Position numbers and translations under genes: made by a program. Below the pieces are notes generated by a model. It was given only the letters and a program-made list of their open reading frames with translations, did not search any database and was not told where the DNA came from. This document shows positions 49,127 to 58,633 of a stretch of 64,000 nucleotides of DNA, in pieces. Position 1 is the first letter of the stretch, and each line of letters starts with the position of its first letter. The DNA is from Pachysolen tannophilus NRRL Y-2460. Taxonomy: Eukaryota > Ascomycota > Pichiomycetes > Alaninales > Pachysolenaceae. Location: the NCBI GenBank assembly GCA_001661245.1, contig KV454014.1, positions 351,559 to 415,558 of the forward strand, given 5' to 3'.

Positions 49127-52100
49127 TCAAATCATTAGCCAAGAATCTTCATTCTTCTCATCTTCTATGCTCTGTTCTATACCCTCACTGTTGTGATCAA
49201 ACTCTTGTATCTTGTTTAATATTAACTTTCTTGAATATTCGAGTTCTTTGTATATGGTTGAAATGGCAACATTGACTCCATCTTCTGATCTTATTTGTTT
49301 ACCAATAACCTCAGCCTTCTTGATAATACGCTGATTTGTGACAACTTCTTTAATGGCTTTGGATAAGGATTTACTATTTAATTTTTTCAATCCAATACCT
49401 GCTCCAATGTCTTCCACTCTATTCGCATAAAAAAATTGATCTCCAAAGAAAGGTTTGATTATAGTAGGTAAACCGGCTCTTAAAGTGGCACCAGTGGTCC
49501 CAGATCCTCCATGATGAACTGCAGCATCTATTTTAGGGAATAGCCAATCGTGTGGAATAGATCCCGCATTATATACCTCGGGTGGTAATTCAATTTCAAT
49601 ATTTTTCAGGCCACTATCTAATCTGTTACTCCACCCTTTATTCAATATACATCTAACATCAGCTTCAATGACTGCATTGACAACAGCTTCGGTTAAGTCG
49701 CGGGGATCAGATACAACAATTGACCCAAAACCTATGTAGACCAACTTCTTGCCATCTTTTCTAGCCTTGTCCATAAATTCCAATAGTTCTTTTGGTGGTT
49801 CATAGGTTAGTCCTTCATCTAAAAACCAATATCCTGTTACTTTAACCCAATCAGCAAAATCAACACTTGGTGGGAAAACTGTTGGTGAAATATTATATAA
49901 AAAGGGTACTTTAGATTGTTGTAAATGATCCAAACTTGTTTTAGGTAATTTCAAAGTTTCCTTTCTCCATTTATTAACTTGACCACTAATACCTTTCCAA
50001 AATACATTTTCAAACATAACATGAGTTAAATAGTTATATGAACCTCCCCTTTTTTGATCAGGAACAATGAACGCATGTGGATAAGCTCTTGTCTTCGTCC
50101 ATGGCATCGTAAAAGCACGGAAATATGGAATACCTAGAGCTTCTGCTATATGAATGCCTGCCATTGCAGATGGTGATTCTACCAATATATCTGCATCCTG
50201 ACATGCAACCCAAGAGCTTTCCAATAAGTCCGTAATCCACCCTCTGAATTTAGAAGAGGCCTCCTTCAAAAAAGCAACACTCATGGAACCATGGGTAACC
50301 ATCAAATTCATTAATTCTGCAGGATCACCAGCAATTTCTCCAAATTCCATGCCATATTTTTCAACCCATGGACGAAACTCAGCATGAGACACAATCTTAA
50401 CTTTATGTCCTTCTTTTAATAGGCCCTTACCTAAAGCAATATATGGTTGAACATCACCACGTGAGCCTATTGTCAATAACGTGAATCTATAAGGCTTATG
50501 AGGCTTAACACATGTCTCTGAAAACGGATTATTTTCAACAATTATTGGAATATCAACACCAATTGTAGAGCTGATTTTATTTTCAAATAATCGAATTCTC
50601 GCTTCCGCAAGATTGTTTGTTGATTCTGCTAATTTAATATCATCCACATTTTGCAGAAGCGTATCCACTTGACTCTTTTTCCTGTTATTGAGATCAATCT
50701 GTTTCAACAATAAAGTCTCGCAATCATCCCTAGCTTCAGATGTTCCAAATTCAAAAAATAATTCCTCATGCCCGTGAATAACTATAACTAAACCAGAATA
50801 TCCAAATCTAAAACCTTTTTCTTTATAAACATTTTCAATGTCTTTGAATGGTAATATCATTAGCGTTTTGGTTCCTGGTAATAAAGATCTATAGCAAATC
50901 TCACTTGTGCCAATATAAAGTTTACCGTACAAAGGAATATTTTTAATTAAATGAGCGTAATACGAAGATATTAATTTCTCTTGATCAGAAAGTGAAAAAT
51001 GCTTGTGAAATCTCTGAGTTGCTTCTAACCTTTCCTTTGGATCTTCAATTAAATAAGGATCTTCGGACCCTCTTTCCAAAGAATTAGCTTCATCATAATG
51101 GTGAGGCTCTGCGGCCCACATTGTTGACAAATTATTAACGTGAGTTATTCCAGAATTCGTAGTATTAACTAAACCTCTAACAAAATATCTTGGAGTCCAT
51201 CTTGAATATAGATGCTGTAATTCTCCTTGAGAATCTTTAAACTGTATGTCCGAAATGGATTTCACTGGTTGCTCTCCAATTACTTGTGAAACAGGCGTAT
51301 CATCCAATTGTTCACATTGCTCATCTTCAGTACTTTGTAAATCAGGTGAAGTAAGAGCTGACGAAGTAGAAGAAGATTCATTAGATATGCTAGTGGATTT
51401 CACTTTTCCCTTATTACTGATCACTATTTCGGGTATTTCAGTAGCATTATTATTATACTTGTAAATCTTTTCAACTACTCCTTCTCCAGAAGCATTTTTA
51501 TTAAGATTAAAGCTTGAAATTTCAGAATTTTCAGCATTGAATCCTTCTCCAGTAGTAGATGTGGACGATTCCGAATCATCAGGAACCGACGATTTTAATC
51601 TTGGAGATAACACACTGCGGAGCTTTCTCAATTTTCCAGCATTTATATTTGTATCACTGTTACTTTTCTTAGAAAAAGAACTATTTTTTACTGAATCGGA
51701 TTTTCCCAGTTTTTTTTCTTCTTCTTCTTTCCTTTGCTTTTCTTCCAGTTTCTTTAATATCGAATCAGTATTTAGCCCTGCCTGTTTCATTACACCATTA
51801 ATGGCCTCCACAGCTTTATCTCCACTATTCAAAAACATAAAATAGTAATCATCAACGGCATAACTTTCAAGACTTTCTAATATTTTGATTCTTAAAGTTT
51901 CTGAACTATCAAAGACAGGAGTCAATTCCAAATCTAAAATATTCTGTAAAGGAATTTTGATTGTTACATGATCACCTTTATTTCTTGCCGCAAAAATATG
52001 TTTTTTCAAAATTCCAACCCAAGATCTTACAGAATCCAATGAGTCAGCTTGAAAATCATATCCTCTAGACTCCGTTAATATTCTGAACCAAGTAGGTTCA

Positions 52101-53539
52101 GAAGCTGAAGAATATTCATGTTTCGACAATAAATTGCTTGGGGTTTCCGCAGTTGAATCTGACACGTATTTACTTGATTTGACATGATGCTTGTGGATTA
52201 CTTCTGCTCTTAATGCATATCTCAAATCTATAGTCATTATTGGGAAATATAAATCTGTGGAGTTAGAGTAAATGGATAAAGTATTGTCTCTTAATATAGC
52301 CCATTTTCTACTAATTCTTCTCGATGTATATGATTTAACACCCAATGACCCACTCATTGCAATTGCACCTTGTTTCTTTGGCAAATATGCAAAAAATAAA
52401 ATATGACAATTTGTAATATATAAATGGCCTTGCAATAAAACATCTTTTAATAACCAACAGGAATAATCACCAATAAATTCGTCGTTCGGACCGATGTTAA
52501 AAGTTTTCTTCAATTTCTCAGATAAAGCTATAGCTATATCTCTACTGTCCTTTGAGCCAGACTCTCCAGATGAAAATTTATTAACAACTGATAATTCGAA
52601 AAAAGTTGATCTTTTTCTCAAGTTACGTAATCTTACAATTTTCCCAGGTGAACCTTTCTTAAGCTCAGCTGCCTTTTCAAGGTCTGGTCGAGAATAAGAA
52701 GTTTGATGATCGACATTATGTTTTGTGTTTTTAATATCATTTTCAACCATATCCTTAATCTTGGAATCTTCTTTATCAACTGAAGAAGCATGGGTTTCAT
52801 CATAATTATCAATTTTTTCATTACCCTCAGGTTCTTTGTCACTTTCTACCGAATATTTAGTTGCATTGGCAAATAAAGCTTGTTTCTCAAGTGTATCCAT
52901 TGTCTCAGAATTATTTCTCTCCTCTTCTTCTTCTTCTTCTTCACCTTCGTCGTCTTCGTCTTCTTCCACATCTTGTTCAACTTGTTTATCTTCCTCGTTA
53001 TCATTATGGGAATCTTTTTCTTTATCCACAACGCCTGCAGTTTCCGGTGTCTCATGTGCATTTTCATCCAACTCCATACCTGCATACATGCTTGCCGCGG
53101 TTAGCATGGTGACAATAGATTTGGCCATGGCATTTATAGGCTTACCACAATCATTTGCATCATTAAGCGAAGTACTGGATTCTTTTTTGGTTCCATCGTC
53201 ATTGCTGCCAGATCCTCCAACAAAATCAGGTAACATTGATGATACAGAATTAGATGCCAACCTTGGTCTTCTAATGTTATGTAGAGACAAATGTAATGGA
53301 ACTGAACTTGCTAAATCCAATTTCACCGGTGGGGACAAACTTCTCTTGGAAGGGGATAACGCTCTTCTCCACGATGAAGAAGACCTTCTGCGTCTAGTGG
53401 ATTCAGTACCTGAAGGTGAACTTGCTTCAGTCTTGACATTAGAGCTATCTTCAGGAGATAAAAACCGTGATGGAGATATTGCAGCAAGTTTCCGTTCTTT
53501 ACCCCTGGGCGTTTGAGATTCTTTCTCTTCTGTCGACAT
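49127..53539 (-). CDS. ATG26: Sterol 3-beta-glucosyltransferase (Atg26/Ugt51)
   Basis: The protein is 1470 residues from the ATG at 53537-53539. It transfers glucose from UDP-glucose to ergosterol; in methylotrophic yeasts the homologue is needed for pexophagy. Domain order is as expected: Ser-rich disordered N-terminus with an acidic block (about 195-210), GRAM domain (FNIGPNDEFIGDYSCWLLKD, GHLYITNCHILFFAYLPK), PH domain (KWAILRDNTLSIYSNSTDLY), a second GRAM (YYAHLIKNIPLYGKLYIGT), then the GT-B glycosyltransferase beginning RFTLLTIGSRGDVQPYIALG. The C-terminal UDP-sugar site has HHGGSGTTGATLRAGLPTII and FFGDQFFYANRV. The upstream leader carries a tandem 16-bp duplication. Confidence 0.95.
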   Translation of the reverse strand: MSTEEKESQTPRGKERKLAAISPSRFLSPEDSSNVKTEASSPSGTESTRRRRSSSSWRRALSPSKRSLSPPVKLDLASSVPLHLSLHNIRRPRLASNSVSSMLPDFVGGSGSNDDGTKKESSTSLNDANDCGKPINAMAKSIVTMLTAASMYAGMELDENAHETPETAGVVDKEKDSHNDNEEDKQVEQDVEEDEDDEGEEEEEEEERNNSETMDTLEKQALFANATKYSVESDKEPEGNEKIDNYDETHASSVDKEDSKIKDMVENDIKNTKHNVDHQTSYSRPDLEKAAELKKGSPGKIVRLRNLRKRSTFFELSVVNKFSSGESGSKDSRDIAIALSEKLKKTFNIGPNDEFIGDYSCWLLKDVLLQGHLYITNCHILFFAYLPKKQGAIAMSGSLGVKSYTSRRISRKWAILRDNTLSIYSNSTDLYFPIMTIDLRYALRAEVIHKHHVKSSKYVSDSTAETPSNLLSKHEYSSASEPTWFRILTESRGYDFQADSLDSVRSWVGILKKHIFAARNKGDHVTIKIPLQNILDLELTPVFDSSETLRIKILESLESYAVDDYYFMFLNSGDKAVEAINGVMKQAGLNTDSILKKLEEKQRKEEEEKKLGKSDSVKNSSFSKKSNSDTNINAGKLRKLRSVLSPRLKSSVPDDSESSTSTTGEGFNAENSEISSFNLNKNASGEGVVEKIYKYNNNATEIPEIVISNKGKVKSTSISNESSSTSSALTSPDLQSTEDEQCEQLDDTPVSQVIGEQPVKSISDIQFKDSQGELQHLYSRWTPRYFVRGLVNTTNSGITHVNNLSTMWAAEPHHYDEANSLERGSEDPYLIEDPKERLEATQRFHKHFSLSDQEKLISSYYAHLIKNIPLYGKLYIGTSEICYRSLLPGTKTLMILPFKDIENVYKEKGFRFGYSGLVIVIHGHEELFFEFGTSEARDDCETLLLKQIDLNNRKKSQVDTLLQNVDDIKLAESTNNLAEARIRLFENKISSTIGVDIPIIVENNPFSETCVKPHKPYRFTLLTIGSRGDVQPYIALGKGLLKEGHKVKIVSHAEFRPWVEKYGMEFGEIAGDPAELMNLMVTHGSMSVAFLKEASSKFRGWITDLLESSWVACQDADILVESPSAMAGIHIAEALGIPYFRAFTMPWTKTRAYPHAFIVPDQKRGGSYNYLTHVMFENVFWKGISGQVNKWRKETLKLPKTSLDHLQQSKVPFLYNISPTVFPPSVDFADWVKVTGYWFLDEGLTYEPPKELLEFMDKARKDGKKLVYIGFGSIVVSDPRDLTEAVVNAVIEADVRCILNKGWSNRLDSGLKNIEIELPPEVYNAGSIPHDWLFPKIDAAVHHGGSGTTGATLRAGLPTIIKPFFGDQFFYANRVEDIGAGIGLKKLNSKSLSKAIKEVVTNQRIIKKAEVIGKQIRSEDGVNVAISTIYKELEYSRKLILNKIQEFDHNSEGIEQSIEDEKNEDSWLMI

Positions 53540-54090
53540 TATCAAAAATATTATATTCCTCTATAAACTTAACAATCGATCAACTAATCAATCGATCAAC
53601 TATCAATGAATATTAAATTCAAGATTATCTGTTTCAAATTGTGGAAACAAAAACAAAATTATTAATAAACACTTTTATTATGTGCGCCTCCTTTTTTTTT
53701 TTGATTCTCTTATTGATTTGCAATCATAAAAACACAATAAAAACAAGCAGCTCTTTATCAACCATATATAAGTAATCAGATAGATATATTGGTTGAACTA
53801 TCTTTCAGAGCTCAATTAATGTTTAATGGATATATTATTATGTGATGAGATAAAACACTAAAACTTGAATTGTCATATTATTTAGGCTTATTGTGGAACC
53901 AGGTTTCAAGTAAGATGCGTACGACCTAAAAAAAACACACTTCCTTATCAGTTCATCGATTGATCATCAATTAATCATCGATATATCTATATATCTACAT
54001 ATATATATATATATATAGATATCTACCGTAAACTACTGCGAGAGAAGATTAGTCTATTAAATAGTGGCCTATATAGTGGTTATTATAAAT
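53540..54090. other. ATG26/MET2 intergenic region
   Basis: No gene is seen. AATCGATCAACTA(A)TC is tandemly duplicated (53574-53589 and 53590-53604) close to the ATG26 start. (AT)n and ATCTAT-type repeats lie at 53980-54022 near the MET2 stop. Confidence 0.55.
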
Positions 54091-54866
54091 TTACCATTGG
54101 GTGATATCAGCTTCTACTTCACCAAAGACGCTATCTTTTTTAACATTCATGTCATTGTTTTCTTGAGCTTTAACCATTTCTTCCGCGCCAGCTACTCTTT
54201 GAAGCATCAATTCTTTCAAGTTTTCATTTTCGAAATCTAGGATTAATTTGTTAATACTTTCAAATTCTAATAAGAAAGCATCATGGCCCTCTGGTGAATC
54301 GATTTTCTCTAGTCTTGCTTTTGGTAAATATTTTGCAAGACTTTGTTGCTCGCTATAAGTGAATAAAGCATCTGATTTTATACCAATAACTAGCGTTGGT
54401 TGCTGTAATGAGCCTAACAGTTTTTCAATTGAATTTTCAAACTCAGGTCTATCACGAGATACATCATGTGTGTCCAATTTCCTGGTTATTGCTATATAAC
54501 AATTTGCATCAAACCTCTTGACAAATTTTTCGCCCTGATACCTTAAGTAAGATTGAGCAGAGAAAAAATGTGGAGGTCTATGTTTATTACGCTGGCGAGG
54601 ATTTATGTGCTGCTGTTGTTGTTGTTGTTGCTGCTGATGCAGCTGTTGCTGATTAGATGCATTTAACGAAATTGAGGAAGTAGATGATGTTATGCTTGAT
54701 ATTGAGTCTGTAGAATCCCTTCTTATAGATGATGACTGAGGTGAATATAATTCTGTGGATGATGAAAGCGATGATTTTCTTAATACATGCCTGGCGCTCT
54801 TTAGTCCATCATTATGTATTGTCCAATTATCTTCTGCTCCATCTTCATTTTGCTGATGCGCGGCGC

Positions 54867-54899
<33 letters not shown>

Positions 54900-55722
54900 C
54901 AGTTTTAGTTTTAGTTTTAGTTTCATTTTCAGTTTGGGTTCCATTACCCAAGGTTTTCAATTTCCCGTTCCTCTTGTTACCATCATTTCTACCAAATCTT
55001 GCTTCAAATGAATTTCTTGATCTATAAGTTAATAAAGCAGCCATTCTTGCTGCACTCAATCCATTTGATGGCGGATCATCCAAGGAATAATAACCTTCCT
55101 CATATTTCGGATCCGAATAAATACACTGACGTTGTGCTTCACCCCAGGATATACACCAAGCAGAATGTCTTGCACTTGTTGCCAATGCAACACAAGTTTT
55201 CACATATTCTTTACCGAGAAATAACCATTCTAATGATAACATTCCACCCATCGATCCTCCTATAACAATAGCAATCTGCTTCACTCCTAAATCATCCAAA
55301 ATCAACTTGTGCAGATTAACATCATCTCTAATAGTGGTCAAGGGAAATTCAGGTCCATAAATCTCACCAGTTTCTGGATCTTTTGTAACTGGAGAAGCAG
55401 ATCCATAAGGTGATCCAAATGAATTGGAACATATAATGAAAAATTTTGTTGGATCAAACGCCTTATCTTTCCCCAACAATGGACCCCACCAATCACTCAC
55501 ATCTGCAGAACCAGTCAATGCATGACATATAACCATACAATTATTTCCTTCTTTATTCAATTTCCCCCAAGTCTTGTATGCAATTGGAACATTATAAATA
55601 ACATCCCCATTCTCTAATTGAAATTCAGGAATCTCAACAATAGTCTGATTTGAAACAAGCTTACTAAACGGATTTTCAGGTTGAGATTCCAATCTCTTGA
55701 GCTTATTTGTACTTGATGTCAT
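54091..55722 (-). CDS. MET2: Homoserine O-acetyltransferase
   Basis: This 543-residue enzyme uses acetyl-CoA to make O-acetylhomoserine, the acceptor for sulfide in methionine biosynthesis. It is an alpha/beta hydrolase: VIYNVPIAYKTWGKLN, CHALTGSADVSDWWGPLLG, NSFGSPYGSASPVT, nucleophile Ser in VIGGSMGGMLSLEW, SARHSAWCISWGEAQRQ, catalytic Asp in VIGIKSDALFTYSEQ and His in IDSPEGHDAFLLEF. Between the two halves is a low-complexity insertion of about 130 residues (about 260-390) rich in Thr/Asn, Ser and Gln, larger than I recall in S. cerevisiae. No CACGTG (Cbf1) site is evident in the 409-bp upstream spacer. Confidence 0.95.
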
Positions 55723-56131
55723 AATTCAATACTAATAATACATTTAATTTTTCACACTTTTTCAATTTTTGAAAAAAAATTAATCCAAATAACTATTCTC
55801 TCCACCAAAACAATGCAAAGAAAAAATGAAAGATAATAGCAAATCTCTAAACAAGATGAATATAACTCCTGATTCAACAAAAATAATCTCAACAGTTTCT
55901 GCAATAAACTTATCTTAATTTCTAATCACTATAAAGAAAAAAATGGGTATTAATTATAATGGTGTTGATGATATTAGTCAACTTCATGTGTTTTGTTGAA
56001 ATACAATTTGTTTGCACTACTGTTTTGTGTGAAAAGTTTCAACAATTTCAATTTCAAATTCAATTTTAAATTGAATGAATTGAGAGAAGAAGAAGAAGAA
56101 GAAGAAGAAGTAGGGATAGAGTGAATTGAAG
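55723..56131. other. Divergent MET2/RPP40 promoter region
   Basis: No gene is seen. AATTTCAATTTCAAATTCAA repeats (56046-56065) and a (GAA)n run (56088-56109) lie in the leader of the RPP40-like gene. Confidence 0.5.
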
Positions 56132-57277
56132 ATGGTGGTGAAGATGTATCCGCGGGCCAACTGTCATGTTAGTGGAGGTAAAGTTTGTTTATCTGGAAGT
56201 AAAGCTGGTGGTGGTAGTGATGGGAATTTGTTTGAAGTTAAGAAGGGACCTATTTCTGGTTTTATTAATCATAATTTTGTTAATCAATTAGATTTAATTT
56301 TACCATTGGAGGTTTATAGTCAGATTAAAGATGCGCCTATATTGAATGATATTTTTACGCATTATCGGGTACGAACAAAGTTATGTAATTTATTGAATAA
56401 GCAGTTACTTGATGTTATTGGACTGGGTAAAATTATAAAGTTAATTACAATCAATAAGAACTCAGAGACAAGTGATATATTTATATCTATTATTGATAAT
56501 AAACTTTGCTTGTCATTGGATAAGGATAATAGTGAAAGGACTGGCTTAAAATTTACTAAATCTATTTTTAAAAAAAATAATAGGTATAATTATATTTTTG
56601 ATTTTAAAACTATAGGTTTAAATGTTAATAATAATGATTTTTTAAAAATTTTAAGATTTTTACAATTGGTTAATATAAATGATCTGGGTGATTATGAATT
56701 TTTATTTTATATAACAGAGAAAAATGGAAATCCATATAATTTAACTGAAAATGAATTATTACAATTTAAGGATTATTTTGAAACAATTTTACCTATAAAT
56801 TATAAACTGTCACTGCTGACAAATTTGAATTCAATTTTAATCCCATCATTAGAAATTAATAATAACGATTTAAAGCCAGATCCTGAATGGTGTTTGGAAA
56901 CAATGGAATTTTTAACATATTTATCAATAGGTGGATCACAATTATATTCCATGGATAAGACAGATCCATTTATTTCAAATTTTAAAAAAACAATAGATTT
57001 TTCTTCTGAAACTACTAGCACAGATATCATAAAAATAACTTTTAAAAATGGATTGATCCATTCTGCATTCATATCGTTACAAATAATATCATTAATTAAT
57101 AATCTTAAAATTTCAAATTGGTATAGTATAATCAATTATGGATTACTAAATACAAATTATAGTTGGAATCTTTCAGAACATTTATTCCATGAAAACGGCG
57201 AAAATCATTCAATTTTCTTACAAAATAAAGATGATTATATCCAATGGCAAGTCACAGGAGGTTTGGATACTCATTAA
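56132..57277 (+). CDS. RNase P/MRP subunit, RPP40 family
   Basis: The start is the ATG at 56132 (381 residues; another Met follows at residue 5). Two regions align well from memory with human RPP40: DNKLCLSLDKDNSERTGL (human KLILSLDKDTYEETGL), followed by a FDFKTIGLNVN segment, and the C-terminal block YSWNLSEHLFHENGENHSIF with FLQNKDDYIQWQVTGG (human VSWEKNEHGF..GGEHLYNFVIFNNQDYWLQMAVG). RPP40 is a protein subunit of nuclear RNase P, which removes tRNA 5' leaders, and of RNase MRP. I know of no S. cerevisiae counterpart, so this is notable in a budding yeast. The middle part is poorly conserved. Confidence 0.75.
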   Translation: MVVKMYPRANCHVSGGKVCLSGSKAGGGSDGNLFEVKKGPISGFINHNFVNQLDLILPLEVYSQIKDAPILNDIFTHYRVRTKLCNLLNKQLLDVIGLGKIIKLITINKNSETSDIFISIIDNKLCLSLDKDNSERTGLKFTKSIFKKNNRYNYIFDFKTIGLNVNNNDFLKILRFLQLVNINDLGDYEFLFYITEKNGNPYNLTENELLQFKDYFETILPINYKLSLLTNLNSILIPSLEINNNDLKPDPEWCLETMEFLTYLSIGGSQLYSMDKTDPFISNFKKTIDFSSETTSTDIIKITFKNGLIHSAFISLQIISLINNLKISNWYSIINYGLLNTNYSWNLSEHLFHENGENHSIFLQNKDDYIQWQVTGGLDTH

Positions 57278-57621
57278 GAATACTTGACTACTAGTTTTAT
57301 CTTATATTGTGTTGTATATTTAATAAAATAAGCCATCGCTTTGGTTTCGGAACGACTGTGTAGTTAAACTCATTTTTTTTCTTTTTGGCATTCTCATCTT
57401 TTTTCTTTCTTTCTTTTTTATATTTATTGTATAATTGATTAATAATTTTAAATCATTAGATTGATTGACATCTTTGAATCTACATAAATAAGCTATAGCT
57501 ATTGGTTTGTTATTGTTTTCTTCTTTTAAGAAAATATATTTATATATTTAAATTTGAACAAGATATTTTATATTTTGTTTTAAGATATCAGTAACTAATT
57601 AATTAACTAACTTTTTTCAAT
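57278..57621. other. Intergenic region between the RPP40-like and PWI genes
   Basis: No gene is seen. T/C-rich tract at 57373-57420, then AT-rich sequence with TTTATATATTTAAATTTG before the PWI gene. Confidence 0.45.
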
Positions 57622-58266
57622 ATGGCATATAAAGGATTTTCCACCAATGAAGATATAATAAATGAAAAATTACAAAAAGAATTAAACGATGTGAAGTTCC
57701 CGAAGAGGTTTGATGTTAAAATATCCATGAACAAGGTCAACTTGGATATTATAATGAAATGGGTTGATACTAGAATAAATGAATTAATTCCAGGTGGTGA
57801 TGAAATATTGGTACAATTTATTGAAAATTTATTAACCACTACACAAGATCCAAAAAAAATTTATTTACAAATCAAGAGTTTTCTTGAAGAAGATGCTTTA
57901 AAATTTGTTAAACAGTTATGGGATTTACTTATATCAGCACAGGATGATCCAGATGGTATACCTTCTGAATTATTAGAAATGCGTAAAAAAGAAATACTAC
58001 AAGCTCAGATAGAAGAAGAAGAAAGATCAAGAATTCAAAGAAGGCAAATACGTGAACGACCAAGAACTTACAATAGAAATAATAGAACTAGAAGAGATCA
58101 TTGGTACAGTAAAAACCCACAAAGACCTGAGAAACATGAGAGACCTGAGAAACGTGAAAGATTTCCTCCTCACCAAAGCGACCGTGATCACAGATACCAC
58201 TATTCAAGACCACTATCCAGATCAAGATCACCATCAAGATCAAGATCAAGGTCAAGATCACCATAA
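57622..58266 (+). CDS. PWI-domain splicing factor, SRRM1 (SRm160)-like
   Basis: This 214-residue protein starts with a PWI domain (about 20-115): FDVKISMNKVNLDIIMKWVD, IPGGDEILVQFIENLLTTTQ, IYLQIKSFLEEDALKFVKQL, and WDLLISAQDDPDGIPSELLE. This matches human SRRM1 closely, including KVNL, the QLW/ELW..LL.SAQ core and GIPS..LE. The C-terminus is Arg-rich and ends in an RS repeat (RSRSPSRSRSRSRSP). SRRM1 is a splicing co-activator that binds RNA through its PWI domain. It is much shorter than animal SRRM1. S. cerevisiae has no such SR-type PWI protein, but S. pombe and some yeasts do. Confidence 0.88.
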   Translation: MAYKGFSTNEDIINEKLQKELNDVKFPKRFDVKISMNKVNLDIIMKWVDTRINELIPGGDEILVQFIENLLTTTQDPKKIYLQIKSFLEEDALKFVKQLWDLLISAQDDPDGIPSELLEMRKKEILQAQIEEEERSRIQRRQIRERPRTYNRNNRTRRDHWYSKNPQRPEKHERPEKRERFPPHQSDRDHRYHYSRPLSRSRSPSRSRSRSRSP

Positions 58267-58633
58267 CCTCATACCCTTCAGAACCATCCCTAATCCCTCC
58301 CTCAAGTATAGAATAATAGTCTTGTATAGCTTTTAAACCACCTTTCAATTAGCCGCCCTTGAACTGTTTGAGGGCTGCTGCGGTTTTAGCAACCAAAATT
58401 GAAAGTTTTATAATAAATTAACATGTTTAAATAAATAATACAAATAATACAATATTGTTAATTGAATAAGACTTTATTAATCATTAAGAAAAGTAGGGAA
58501 AGGCAAAGAAAAGAATTCAATCTAATCTATCATATTTTAATTTGCTTTTTCTGTTGTATTAAATTTTTTTTTAAAAAAAAAACAAAAAAAAAAAGGTTTT
58601 AAAAAGTGTTGTTGTATATTTATGATTTGAAAT
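58267..58633. other. Intergenic region between the PWI gene and SNF1
   Basis: No gene is seen. A GC-richer inverted repeat sits after the stop (GCCGCCCTTGAACTG, 58352-58366, with GGGCTGCTGCGG downstream). A minimal upstream ORF, ATG ATT TGA, is at 58622-58630, three bases before the SNF1 ATG. Confidence 0.55.
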
